Assembly: GCA_964445645.1 (NCBI GenBank)
Contig: CAYULH010000004.1
Coordinates: 27,846-91,845 of the forward strand
Reading direction: 5' to 3'
DNA: 64,000 nucleotides
Source of the DNA: Aureispira sp964445645
GTDB lineage: Bacteria > Bacteroidota > Bacteroidia > Chitinophagales > Saprospiraceae
The notes under the pieces were generated by a model. It worked only from the letters and a program-made list of their open reading frames with translations. It did no database searches and was not told the DNA's origin. Positions 15,392 to 24,523 of the stretch are shown here, piece by piece (positions within the stretch are counted from its first letter, which is position 1; each line of letters opens with the position of its first letter). The position numbers and the translations under genes are program-made.

Positions 15392-17014
15392 CTACTCCTG
15401 CTCCAGCGAGCTCAAGTGTCTACTCATAAAATTATAAGCATTCAAACTCATCAGTTTGCTTGTAATTTCTGTAGGAGTCAAATCAAACATCAATTCTCTA
15501 ATATCCTCTTCTGAAAACAAATCATTGATCGCCTCTGGACGCTCCAAGAAACGTTGAATATCTACCGCCAATTGAGGCAAGTCTTCGGATGATTGGTAAG
15601 GATCGAGCGGCGCCACCATTTCATCAAAATCAGAACCGATACAAATAAAATCCCAAGCAGCAGGGTCATTGATAACTTTGACAATGGTTAGGATATTAGC
15701 CATAAGCAACTTAACACAAGCGCGACGGCGCTGTACGGTATTGGGCAATGTTTCATAAATTTGAGTGAGTGCAGCCTGTCCTCCCAATACTGTTTTGTCT
15801 AGTGTAATTCCAATCAAGCCCTTAGAAAGAAAGATTTTTCCGACATCCTCCGAGGATAAATTCTGTTGCCAATGGTTGAGATAATAATTATTATTCTTAG
15901 AATCCTCATCCCGCTTTCTGTACAAAGCATTGTTCTTGGCCAATCCACTAATAGCACAATGACTGCATACAATTGGCACCCCATCACCCAAAATCTCCGA
16001 ACGCTCAATACTCTTATAGTAACGTGTTCTGAACGGTAAACTCATGTGCTTGATGTCGATCAATATACGACGACCTCGATCTTTGGATAACAGTCGCTCT
16101 ATCACATCTATTCCCAGTTTGGTTTCCTTGGCATTGACCCCATCAGGTCTGTTGTAGATATTCTGAAAAGCCTTGCTCAATGAATTGGCATTGCCTCCCA
16201 AGCCATTGTTATAGCTCTTACAAAGCGAAATCCACATAATGGGCACATCCAAGTAAATATCAAAACCATCAATTAAGGGCTTGGCTCCTTTGAGGCGATC
16301 TACATTCTCCAAAACCAGCGTTTTGTATTCATTCAAGTCTGTAATCTTATCATTAATATAAATAGAATGCCCCAAAGCATGTCCACCCTCTATGGTCAAA
16401 AACAGCCCCAAACGATTGTTGTCTAAGGCAATTTCTCGTAGTTGCTTGCTGTTCTTGATTAAGGAAAACCGATAAGCAAAACCATTAACAACATAAGGTT
16501 TATCCTCAAAACGCTCAATAAAGTTGATATTCTCTACCAAATCCTTAAAATAATCAATCTCTTTTCGGCGCAAGAAAAGCTCGTTGGCATTGACCCCCGA
16601 GACACAAGAAACACTACGCCTTTTGTTCTTATCTGTCAAGGCATTGTTGGTATTGATAAATTGTTGTTCTATAGGAGAAAGATTGAGGCAAGCAATTCGT
16701 GTATTTCCTTTGGCTAATGCTTCAAAATGTGATTGAGAGTGCTTGGGAACTATGTCTCCTATATTTTGCATCACTGTTTTGGAGCGTTCATCCTCGGTAC
16801 CACATTCATGAAATATAGGCTCCCAGAGGCTATACTCCAATCCTGTAGAACGTGAATTGAACGGTTTTTTGCTAGTATTGATGTGAATATCTATAAATGT
16901 ACCCGTTTCAATTTGTGCACAAACTGACTCACTTATACTTAAGCTTGCTATTCCTAACAAACCAACCATCCAGTAAGTTTTTTTAAACAAAAAGTATGAT
17001 GTATTAATATTCAT
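15392..17014 (-). CDS. Secreted M19-like (membrane dipeptidase-related) protein, long form
   Basis: 540 residues with a signal peptide ending near SISESVCAQ (about residue 34). M19-type blocks in order: FIDIHINTSKKPF at the mature N-terminus, LTIEGGHALGH, LIDIKHMSLPF, VCSHCAISGL and CIGSDFDEMVAPLDPY. Glu, both later His and Asp are kept; the first metal motif reads D-I-H-I-N instead of HxD. It is about 100 residues longer than the paralogue at 2332, mostly before the Glu block. Probably a periplasmic or surface amidohydrolase-fold protein. Located 95 nt downstream of the GH73-LysM gene, so possibly co-transcribed with wall-remodelling genes, which fits a dipeptidase-like role. Confidence 0.75.
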   Translation of the reverse strand: MNINTSYFLFKKTYWMVGLLGIASLSISESVCAQIETGTFIDIHINTSKKPFNSRSTGLEYSLWEPIFHECGTEDERSKTVMQNIGDIVPKHSQSHFEALAKGNTRIACLNLSPIEQQFINTNNALTDKNKRRSVSCVSGVNANELFLRRKEIDYFKDLVENINFIERFEDKPYVVNGFAYRFSLIKNSKQLREIALDNNRLGLFLTIEGGHALGHSIYINDKITDLNEYKTLVLENVDRLKGAKPLIDGFDIYLDVPIMWISLCKSYNNGLGGNANSLSKAFQNIYNRPDGVNAKETKLGIDVIERLLSKDRGRRILIDIKHMSLPFRTRYYKSIERSEILGDGVPIVCSHCAISGLAKNNALYRKRDEDSKNNNYYLNHWQQNLSSEDVGKIFLSKGLIGITLDKTVLGGQAALTQIYETLPNTVQRRRACVKLLMANILTIVKVINDPAAWDFICIGSDFDEMVAPLDPYQSSEDLPQLAVDIQRFLERPEAINDLFSEEDIRELMFDLTPTEITSKLMSLNAYNFMSRHLSSLEQE

Positions 17015-17109
17015 ATTTATTATTGAAGTGCTGAAAAATTATCATTGTACAGTTGGCGAACTTCATTCCAAGCTACCAAGTCCACGTTGTCTGCTGCTCT
17101 CTTTATCAA

Positions 17110-18933
17110 TTATTTAACAGGAATTTTTAATTTTTGCCCAATAGATATTTGGGTTCCAGCCAATTGATTGGCCTCCTGAATGGCGGCTACAGGAACATCA
17201 TAAAGGCGATGAATGGCGTATAAGGTTTCTCCTTTCTTGACCGTATGTGAAATGCCTTTTTTGCCCAATGGTTGAATAACTACTGTGTTGTCGGGTACTT
17301 TATTGGGTACTTTATTGGGTACTTTATCAGGTGGTGTAGGCGAAGTATTGCTCGGTTGCTTGTAATCGCGTGTACTCCCTGAATTATTAAACCCTGTAGT
17401 ATTGGTAGCCTGATTTGTTTTAGGTACTTCTACGGTATTGTTGGCTGAGTTTGAATTGTTTTGAGGTGGTTTATTAACATTGCTTCCCTGATTAGATGCC
17501 TTGTTATTAGCAGGAGTTTGGTTATCAACTGGACGGCGGATAACCTTATCCGCTCCGACTTTAGTGGTATGAGCAGGGGGCGTAGTATTTGCAGGGCGGC
17601 GTATTACGGTCGTGGTGCTGGCATTGGTATTGGTAGCAGCAGGTGTATTGGTATTGTTGGGACGGCGACGTACTACGGTAGTCGTTGAAGTAGTGCCAGT
17701 GGTGGTTCGTGGCGGTGCAATTTGTGCATTCAAGAACGCTTTGTTCTTAGATTTTGCCGTATTGATTCTTGTGGTATCCGCATACACTACAGGATCATAA
17801 GTAGGTGTGTTTAAGGTCAATGGTGCTGGCTTGGGACGCTCTACTTTAGGAATTACAATAGGTGTGGTAGTTTTAACTGGTGTTTTGAGGGGAGCAGTCT
17901 TATCCTCTTCAACATAAGGAGAAGGCAGTAAATCAATATGTTTTCTTGGGCGCAATGTGGGTTTGGCCTCTGCTGCACGCTTCAGTTGAATCATTTCGCC
18001 ATTCTGTGGTTCTTCGCCCTCCTGCATCAAATTAAACGCCAATAAACTGGATAGTTTGATTCCAAATTCTTGGGCAATTTCATACATAGTAATATCCTTT
18101 TCTACTTTGTATACTTCCTCTTCTCCTTTGTAAATGCCTTTTTTGGGCTGAATATAAATAGGCTGATAATCCATCAGTTCATCTCCATCTTCTAGGTCAT
18201 TAAACTTTAAGAATCGTTTGTATGGAATACCAAAACGCTTGGCAGCAGCCAAGGCAGATTCTCCTTTGCGAGATATGGCATAAGTAGCATCATTGGTACG
18301 AAAAAAACCGGGCTTGTAGCGTTTGAAGAAAAACGAGCGTGGTTTGTGGCGTTTGCCTATTGCCAAATCATTGGGTATAACAATTTTGGTCGTATCATAA
18401 GCCAATACTCCTGTTACTTTATCATACTGCTGCAATTGGTACAACTCTATGGTCTTAATCAACTTTTCTGGATACCGTGGATCAGTGGCATAACCCGCTT
18501 TTTTCAATCCTTTGGCCCAACGCTTATAATCGGTTCTATCATAATTAAATAGAAAAGCATAATGGCGACGATTCATCAAAAAATCGGTATGGTCTACATA
18601 GGAATCTTCGGCAGATGGATAAAAACGAAAACACGACTTCTGAGCCTCGTCATCCCATTTGTACATTGTTTTTCCTTTCCAATCCTTGGTACACTTGATT
18701 CCAAAATGATTTTTGGCCTTTCTAGCCAATTCGCTGTTGCCATAAGCAGATTCGTGAATACCTTGGGCTAGTGTAATACTAGCGGGAATTCCACTGCGCT
18801 CCATCTCCTGAACGGCAATATCTTTGTATTGAGCAATATAGTCATTGACATCAATGTCTTCGTTATCTTTTTGTGCCTGTACAGTAGTCCAAACAAGGCT
18901 ACAGACCAATAGCAACATGCAATATTTTGGCAT
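17110..18933 (-). CDS. Secreted glucosaminidase (GH73, FlgJ-like) with three LysM domains
   Basis: 607 residues from MPKYCMLLLVCSLVWTTVQA. The catalytic domain (about 25-160) has MERSGIPASITLAQGIHESA with the catalytic Glu, NHFGIKCTKDW, and YVDHTDFL, as in GH73 N-acetylglucosaminidases that cut peptidoglycan. Two LysM domains follow (about 210-265 and 275-325), then a 200-residue Pro/Thr/Asn-rich linker that includes NKVP repeated three times (12-bp repeats near 17295), and a C-terminal LysM (HTVKKGETLYAIHRLYDVPV). LysM domains bind peptidoglycan GlcNAc. An ATG 12 codons upstream is possible, but the signal peptide begins best at 18931-18933. Paralogous to the next gene upstream. Confidence 0.88.
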   Translation of the reverse strand: MPKYCMLLLVCSLVWTTVQAQKDNEDIDVNDYIAQYKDIAVQEMERSGIPASITLAQGIHESAYGNSELARKAKNHFGIKCTKDWKGKTMYKWDDEAQKSCFRFYPSAEDSYVDHTDFLMNRRHYAFLFNYDRTDYKRWAKGLKKAGYATDPRYPEKLIKTIELYQLQQYDKVTGVLAYDTTKIVIPNDLAIGKRHKPRSFFFKRYKPGFFRTNDATYAISRKGESALAAAKRFGIPYKRFLKFNDLEDGDELMDYQPIYIQPKKGIYKGEEEVYKVEKDITMYEIAQEFGIKLSSLLAFNLMQEGEEPQNGEMIQLKRAAEAKPTLRPRKHIDLLPSPYVEEDKTAPLKTPVKTTTPIVIPKVERPKPAPLTLNTPTYDPVVYADTTRINTAKSKNKAFLNAQIAPPRTTTGTTSTTTVVRRRPNNTNTPAATNTNASTTTVIRRPANTTPPAHTTKVGADKVIRRPVDNQTPANNKASNQGSNVNKPPQNNSNSANNTVEVPKTNQATNTTGFNNSGSTRDYKQPSNTSPTPPDKVPNKVPNKVPDNTVVIQPLGKKGISHTVKKGETLYAIHRLYDVPVAAIQEANQLAGTQISIGQKLKIPVK

Positions 18934-19103
18934 ATATGGTAATAGTTTTATCTTCAAAAAGGCTGGCAAAACGTCCTACAAAATACAAGTATCCCGCCAT
19001 TCTAACGTTTGTGCCACAAATAAAAGTACAGCATTTTTTTTAAAAAGACATTACATTAACAAAATTGCTATACTCCAAAGTATTTTTGGCTATAGAGCCA
19101 AAT

Positions 19104-19132
19104 AAAAAAGATGCAGCCTTTTCGACTGCATC
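19104..19132 (-). terminator. Intrinsic terminator between the two GH73 genes
   Basis: On the minus strand GATGCAG (19126-19132 side) pairs with CTGCATC (19110-19116 side) around a 9-nt loop, followed by TTTTTT. It lies 35 nt past the stop of the 19167-20561 gene, so the two paralogues are probably separate transcripts. Confidence 0.75.
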
Positions 19133-19166
19133 TATATATGTTTCTTCAAAAAATCAGGTGTTTTAT

Positions 19167-20561
19167 TTATCGTTGTCCTGCTCCTCCTCCTCCAAATCGA
19201 GTATCAAAATTGCCGCCCGATGTTTGAGGTCTCAATGCAGGTCTTTTGTCATTGCTCTTATTCAAGAAAAGAAATTCGCCTGATTGTGGCTCTTGTCCTT
19301 TTTTCAAATGGTTGCGTTGGTATAACTTAGAAGATTTAATTCCATAACGCTGAGAAATAGTGTGCATAGTTTCGCCCACTCTAACTTGATGTGGCTTGTC
19401 TTGATTTTTTACATAATTGGCTTTGGGTTCTAAGTAGATATAATATCCCACTGCCAAATCAGTATCGTCTGTCAAGTCATTGTATTTCAGCAAATCTTTT
19501 AGAGCAATATCGTATTTACCAGCAATTTCATACAAATTGTGCCCTTTGGTAACAATAGTTGCTTTGCGGCCACTCTGATAAAAAACACCTTCACTATCCA
19601 ATTTTTGGGTAGGGAAAATATTAGCTTGTTTCTTCAAACTACCATCTTCATTGAAATAATTGGCCAATGGATCAGCCTTAATCATATCTTGCTGTATGTT
19701 CTCTACACGTTGCAAGCGTTTCTGAAGATCAGCAATCATATCATACTGTATAGCCAAATTGCTATCCAACAACTGAATTTTTTCTTGCAATTGACGCTTC
19801 AAATTTTCTTGCTGTGCTTTCAAACGTGCTACTTCTTGCTGTTTGTTGTTCAAACATTCTTGCAATTCTATTTTGTACAACTCCGTTTGTGACAAAATAG
19901 ACTCCAATGTCTGAATACGTCTTTTGAGTGCTGGAATATCTTCCTGATATTCTTGCTCAATAGTAGAATTATTAAATGCTTTTGCAGTATTAGTGTAGGA
20001 ATCGTATTTGTTTAAGCTATAAGCCTCAATGGTTTTGATTAATTTAGAAGCATAATTAGGATCCGTGGCATAACCGCCCTCTACTAGTCCTTGTGCCCAT
20101 ACTCTGTAATCCACTGTGTTAGCTAAGAATAGAGCAGAATAATTAGAGCGCGAAGCTAAAAAATCGGAATGGTCTGCATAAGATTCTGCTACAGTAGCAT
20201 AAGAGCGAAAACAAGAATTGCGTGCAATGTTTCCACCATGCGTAGATTCTTTGCTTCTGTGAATATAGGTCTCTCCTGTCCAACCTTTGTGGCATTTGAT
20301 TCCAAAATGGTTATTGGCATTGACGGCCAAGTTGCTAGTTCCGTACCCCGATTCCAACATGCCTTGAGCTAAAGTAATACTAGCCGGAACTGCTGTCCGC
20401 TCCATTTCGGCTACCGCCAAATGCTCATAAGCACGTATGTACTCATCTGCCAAGGGGGAAGATTCTGTTGTCGATAGACTAGTAGGCGCGTGAGGCACTT
20501 CTGCTACCAACCCATTAGACAACAGCAGTGAGATTGCTAATAAAATTGGTTTTATTTTCAT
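19167..20561 (-). CDS. Secreted glucosaminidase (GH73) with coiled coil and two LysM domains
   Basis: 464 residues with signal peptide MKIKPILLAISLLLSNGLVA. Catalytic domain about 35-185: VPASITLAQGMLESGYGTSN (catalytic Glu), NHFGIKCHKGW, YADHSDFL. A long coiled coil follows (about 205-285; heptads such as ALKRRIQTLESILSQTELY), then two LysM-like domains (TKGHNLYEIAGKYDIALKDL and VRVGETMHTISQRYGIKSSK). Same catalytic domain as the neighbour at 17110, but the Pro-rich linker is replaced by a coiled coil. The lineage lacks visible flagellar genes, so the FlgJ resemblance reflects wall cleavage, not flagellum assembly. Confidence 0.88.
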   Translation of the reverse strand: MKIKPILLAISLLLSNGLVAEVPHAPTSLSTTESSPLADEYIRAYEHLAVAEMERTAVPASITLAQGMLESGYGTSNLAVNANNHFGIKCHKGWTGETYIHRSKESTHGGNIARNSCFRSYATVAESYADHSDFLASRSNYSALFLANTVDYRVWAQGLVEGGYATDPNYASKLIKTIEAYSLNKYDSYTNTAKAFNNSTIEQEYQEDIPALKRRIQTLESILSQTELYKIELQECLNNKQQEVARLKAQQENLKRQLQEKIQLLDSNLAIQYDMIADLQKRLQRVENIQQDMIKADPLANYFNEDGSLKKQANIFPTQKLDSEGVFYQSGRKATIVTKGHNLYEIAGKYDIALKDLLKYNDLTDDTDLAVGYYIYLEPKANYVKNQDKPHQVRVGETMHTISQRYGIKSSKLYQRNHLKKGQEPQSGEFLFLNKSNDKRPALRPQTSGGNFDTRFGGGGAGQR

Positions 20562-20918
20562 CCTAAAAGGTATTTTGCTAAGTTCAATTACAAAACTAAG
20601 GAAGTTTTGTGTAATAGGAAAAAATAGGCCACTCTATTTTGTAAATCATAAATGATACAAAATTTGCTTGTATTTTTTACATATTCTACAAACTAAGTAA
20701 GTAGTTGTGTAGTTTTCTCATCTGTTGATTGTCAAAATTATATTTACTTAGCCTCAAGATATTTATTTTCTTTATAAAACCCAAAAATGTACTTGATGTC
20801 ATGGACAATTAAGGGCAAAAAAAACAAAAGATTTAACTTTTTGGCTAAAAAAATTCTAAAAATAACAAAAAATACGTCTAAGGTTTTGCATTGTTGATAG
20901 TGTCTATTGTACCAAAAC
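20562..20918. other. Intergenic, AT-rich, no gene seen
   Basis: 357 bp. A minus-strand TAGTTTTG (20591-20598) could be a -7 box for the downstream GH73 gene, without a good -33. The rest is A/T-rich with poly-A runs; I see no ORF with a plausible product. Confidence 0.5.
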
Positions 20919-21566
20919 TTAATTTTTCACCTTTTCTATCATCAACAACCCATCTCTAAGCGGTAATAATACATTGTTAACTCTAGTATCTTTGGCCACC
21001 ATTTTATTAAATCCTGCCAAGGCACTTGCACGTTTTTCGTGACTGCCAGCCGCTACCTTGCCCTGCCACAAAACATTATCTGCAATCAATAACCCTCCTA
21101 CTCTCAAGTGCGGAAAAATCATATCATAATAAGCAGCATAATTCACCTTATCGGCATCCAAAAACACCAAATCCCATGTCTCCTCCAATTGAGGAATAAT
21201 GCTTAGGGCATCCCCCTGATGTTGACGAATTTGACTAGCCTGAGGGGCTTGTTGCAAAAACTCTGTAGCCACGGCTTCCAATTCTGGATTGCTATCAATG
21301 GTATGCAATATTCCTTCGGGCCCCAGACCTTGAGCCAAACAAATAGCCGAGTAGCCCGTATAGGTGCCCACTTCCAAGATTCTATGCGGCGACTTGAGCC
21401 GACTTATCATAGCCAAAAATTGCCCTTGCAAATAGCCCGATAACATCTGGGGGCGCATGACTTCCAAATGCGTTTTGCGTTCTAACGCATGTAAGAGTTC
21501 TGCTCCGCCCACTTGGGTATGCTCCACGGCATAATCATCAATATAATCCGGTAACCATTTTATCAT
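20919..21566 (-). CDS. SAM-dependent O-methyltransferase (COMT/CCoAMT family)
   Basis: 215 residues, cytoplasmic. Motif I ILEVGTYTGYSAICLA binds SAM. HTIDSNPELEAVA holds the acidic ribose-binding residue. WDLVFLDADKVNYAAYYD carries the metal-binding Asp pair of cation-dependent class I O-methyltransferases (Methyltransf_3), and GLLIADNVLWQGKV the following Asp-Asn. These enzymes methylate catechol-like hydroxyls; the substrate here is unknown. Single gene between a GH73 gene and the family C repeat. Confidence 0.9.
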   Translation of the reverse strand: MIKWLPDYIDDYAVEHTQVGGAELLHALERKTHLEVMRPQMLSGYLQGQFLAMISRLKSPHRILEVGTYTGYSAICLAQGLGPEGILHTIDSNPELEAVATEFLQQAPQASQIRQHQGDALSIIPQLEETWDLVFLDADKVNYAAYYDMIFPHLRVGGLLIADNVLWQGKVAAGSHEKRASALAGFNKMVAKDTRVNNVLLPLRDGLLMIEKVKN

Positions 21567-21729
21567 TTTACTCCAATTCGTGCATTAAGTATAAAGAACA
21601 ACTATTTACAAAAACATTTCTTCTTTTTGTACTGCCCACAGATAAAAACACAAACATACAATAAAAAATTACCTTAAAAAGTTTAGACTACAGCACCTTT
21701 CTTTTATTTACTTCCTTTATTCTATACTT

Positions 21730-22014
21730 AGAAGTTGTTTAAATTTATTTGCATGAGTTCGCGTTGCTCGGTTAGCCTAATGTCGCTAATGAAGGCCAAT
21801 TTTGCCCTACTAGTGCGCTTCGCTTATGAGCTCGGCAAAGCCTCGGTTCATCGTTGAAAATTGACCCCATAGCGCTGCTATGAGCTAAATTTTCGCCTTG
21901 ATTACTTGCGTGAGCTCGCCTTTGGCTCGGTTAGAACCAAATTTGCTCTCATTATACTTGCGTGAGCTCGGCTATGGCCTCGGTTCAACACAATTCCATT
22001 TTTAAACAACTTCT
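21730..22014. repeat. Family C interspersed element with four GAGCTC modules
   Basis: Perfect 14-bp terminal inverted repeats AGAAGTTGTTTAAA (21730-21743) and TTTAAACAACTTCT (22001-22014) enclose about 260 bp. Inside, a roughly 28-37-nt module is repeated four times with 40-80 bp spacing. Its core is TGAGCTCG, then a short GGC-N-GCC-like hairpin, then CTCGGTT (about 21752, 21826, 21910 and 21962; the first is degenerate). Segment 21810-21861 is the reverse complement of 33032-33083 in a family B repeat (50 of 52 identical). No ORF or transposase. Confidence 0.75.
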
Positions 22015-22259
22015 TAAAATAGTTATTCCCCATCAAAATAATTGGCACAATTCTAGGATATTGTTAACTATCCCTTTAGTTTTTGTTGTTAATTTATACT
22101 AATAACTCAGTGTAATTGTATGACAACACCTTTACCAAGGTTTCAAATAGCTTTTGTATTTTTTTTACTATTAGGATGCTTATATTTTCCTATTCTCCAT
22201 GCCTTTTTGGTTCAGAACGAATAACAAAAATCTACCTACTCACTTTAAATGAATCTTTT

Positions 22260-24485
22260 ATGCGACTACTAATTTTTGGATGCCTATTCTTGTTGAGCAT
22301 ATCAGGCCCTTTGCAAGCCCAAAACAATACTTGGGCAGTAATCATGACAGAACAAAGTGAAGCCCAATCGTATGAGGGCAGCAAAGAATTTCCGGCGGCT
22401 TTTATTGAGCGGCAATGGAACAAAGGCGAGTACATTACAGATATTACTTACAACAACCAAGAATGGTTTGTGGTAACCAGTGCTGTACCTTATACCGAGC
22501 AAGGCTATTATGGCAGCCAAAAATTTCCAACCGATTGGATTGAGCAAAAATGGCAAAAAGGCTTTGATATTACCAAATTAACCTATGCCAACAATCGCTG
22601 GATAGTGGTGATGTCCAAAGGAGCCAATCTCCACAAAGAAAGCTGGGTAAAGAACAATAATTTTGAGGCCATCCAAAAATTTATTCACGACAAGTGGAAC
22701 GATGGTAGAGCCATTGTTGATTTGGCGTATGGCAATGGAGAATGGGTGGCTGTATTGGCTCAAGGATTGCCTTATAGCAAACAAACGTATCAAACGGGCA
22801 GCCAATTTCCGGCCGAGTGGGTCAACCAGCAATACAAGGCTGGCAAACAAATTTCTAATGTGGCTTATGGGGCTGGCAAGTGGATAGTGGTCATGTCTAC
22901 CTATGACCAACCTAAGGCGGAAAGCTATACTGTTTCTACCCAATTTCCACAACAATTTTTGGATGATAATTATAAGAACAACCGCAAAATCAGTACGGTG
23001 CTCTACAACTATGAGCGCAATCTCAACAAGTCCTTTGATGAGTATTACCAAGCTGGTATTGCAGCGGCAAAACAGCAACAATACGATGTAGCTGTTTACA
23101 ATTATACCGAAGCACTCAAAATAAATCCCAGTCATGCTGGTGCTTATAACAACCGTGCTTGGGCCAAGTATCAAAAAGGAAATTGCTTAGGAGGCATCAA
23201 TGATGTCAATCGTTCCATCAAGTTGCGTCCCAGTGCTGCCAATTATCATACCCGTGGTGTCTTGTACAATTGCCTCAATCGTTGCCACGAAGCCTCTGCC
23301 GATTTTACCAAGGCCATTAGCCTAACTCGTAGCAACAAAGCTACCTTTTATGCCAGCCGTGCCAAAGCCAAGGCTTGTTTGGGGGTAACGGATGATGCTA
23401 TAGCCGATTACAACCGTGCTATAGCTGCCAACCCCAACCAACGCAGTGAATACCAGCAAGCAATAGCCCAGCTCCAACAGAACCAAGCCAAAGAGCCTAC
23501 CGTTACTTGGGATTATCCTTTTAATGCTTTTGTTTCTAGTACAGAAGATGTTTACCAAGTTAGAGCCTGTATTCATGCCGAAGAAAATATTAAAAGCCTA
23601 CAATTGGTTATTAATGGGCGTTCGTTTGCCATGCGTGGATTTGGTACAGATGCGGATTGTACAGCCAATATTGACCAAGCTATAAAATTGCGTGAGGGTA
23701 GAAATGAATTGCGTATTGAGGTAGTAACAGCTAGTGCTGAAGTGATTTCTGAAAAGCGTGTTATTGAATACAAGGCTAGTTCGGGTGGGCATTACCATGC
23801 TTTGCTTATTGGCGTGCAAGATTATGATGATTTTGGTATTGATGATTTGAACGAACCCATCGGGGATTGTAGAGAATTGGCGGCTACGCTCACCAATGAT
23901 TATACCTTTGAACCCGAAAATATTCATCAATTGCACAATCCTACCAAAGCACAAATTTTGGAAAAATTGATTTATCTTCAGGAGCGTTTGGATAAGCAAG
24001 ATCAGCTATTAATTTTTTATTCTGGACATGGTGTGGTTAAGAATGAAGTGGGGTATTGGTTGCCCGCCGATGCGGATAACAACAATCGGGTCAAGTGGTT
24101 CTCCAATGCAGAATTGCGGGATTATGTCAATAGTATTAATACACAACATACCTTGGTCATTGCTGATGCTTGCTTTAGCGGTTCTATTTTTACAGGAGGC
24201 TACCGAAGTGTAACAGAGTTTGCCTGTGCCGAAATGGAAAAAATTCCTAGTCGTAGAGCTATGACTAGTGGAGCCAATACAGTAGTGCCTGATAACAGTG
24301 TGTTTTTTGAGTATTTGATTAAGAAACTCAAAGAAAACAATAGCAGTTGTTTATCGGCCGAAACGCTTTATTCTAAAGTAAAACCTGCCGTGATTTACAA
24401 CAGCCCCAACAATCATATTCCCCAATTTGGCGTGATGCCACAAACAGGAGATGAAGGCGGCAACTTTATTTTTCGTCGTCGCTAA
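22260..24485 (+). CDS. Secreted caspase-like (C14) protease with repeat and TPR domains
   Basis: 741 residues from MRLLIFGCLFLLSISGPLQA (signal peptide). Residues 20-255 are five copies of a roughly 45-residue repeat (W-V-V/V-M-S ... F-P--W---W--G--I--L-Y), DUF7477-like. TPR repeats follow (about 262-400; DVAVYNYTEALKINPSHAGA), then an Ig/beta domain (about 420-515), then a caspase domain from HALLIGVQDYDDFGIDDLNE. The catalytic dyad is His590 in FYSGHGV and Cys638 in ADACFSGS. Likely exported to the periplasm or surface. 38 nt ahead of a papain-type protease, so almost certainly co-transcribed. The frame extends upstream without a good start. Confidence 0.88.
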   Translation: MRLLIFGCLFLLSISGPLQAQNNTWAVIMTEQSEAQSYEGSKEFPAAFIERQWNKGEYITDITYNNQEWFVVTSAVPYTEQGYYGSQKFPTDWIEQKWQKGFDITKLTYANNRWIVVMSKGANLHKESWVKNNNFEAIQKFIHDKWNDGRAIVDLAYGNGEWVAVLAQGLPYSKQTYQTGSQFPAEWVNQQYKAGKQISNVAYGAGKWIVVMSTYDQPKAESYTVSTQFPQQFLDDNYKNNRKISTVLYNYERNLNKSFDEYYQAGIAAAKQQQYDVAVYNYTEALKINPSHAGAYNNRAWAKYQKGNCLGGINDVNRSIKLRPSAANYHTRGVLYNCLNRCHEASADFTKAISLTRSNKATFYASRAKAKACLGVTDDAIADYNRAIAANPNQRSEYQQAIAQLQQNQAKEPTVTWDYPFNAFVSSTEDVYQVRACIHAEENIKSLQLVINGRSFAMRGFGTDADCTANIDQAIKLREGRNELRIEVVTASAEVISEKRVIEYKASSGGHYHALLIGVQDYDDFGIDDLNEPIGDCRELAATLTNDYTFEPENIHQLHNPTKAQILEKLIYLQERLDKQDQLLIFYSGHGVVKNEVGYWLPADADNNNRVKWFSNAELRDYVNSINTQHTLVIADACFSGSIFTGGYRSVTEFACAEMEKIPSRRAMTSGANTVVPDNSVFFEYLIKKLKENNSSCLSAETLYSKVKPAVIYNSPNNHIPQFGVMPQTGDEGGNFIFRRR

Positions 24486-24523
24486 TCCTAATACAGTATT
24501 CCTCATTTAACCTTGTTATAATT

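Noticed and set aside
22121..22225. 34-codon frame MTTPLPRFQIAFVFFLLLGC... just upstream of the caspase gene
   Set aside because: It has a lipobox-like end, but no neighbour of the same type and no other support; it could equally be leader sequence. Not listed as a gene.
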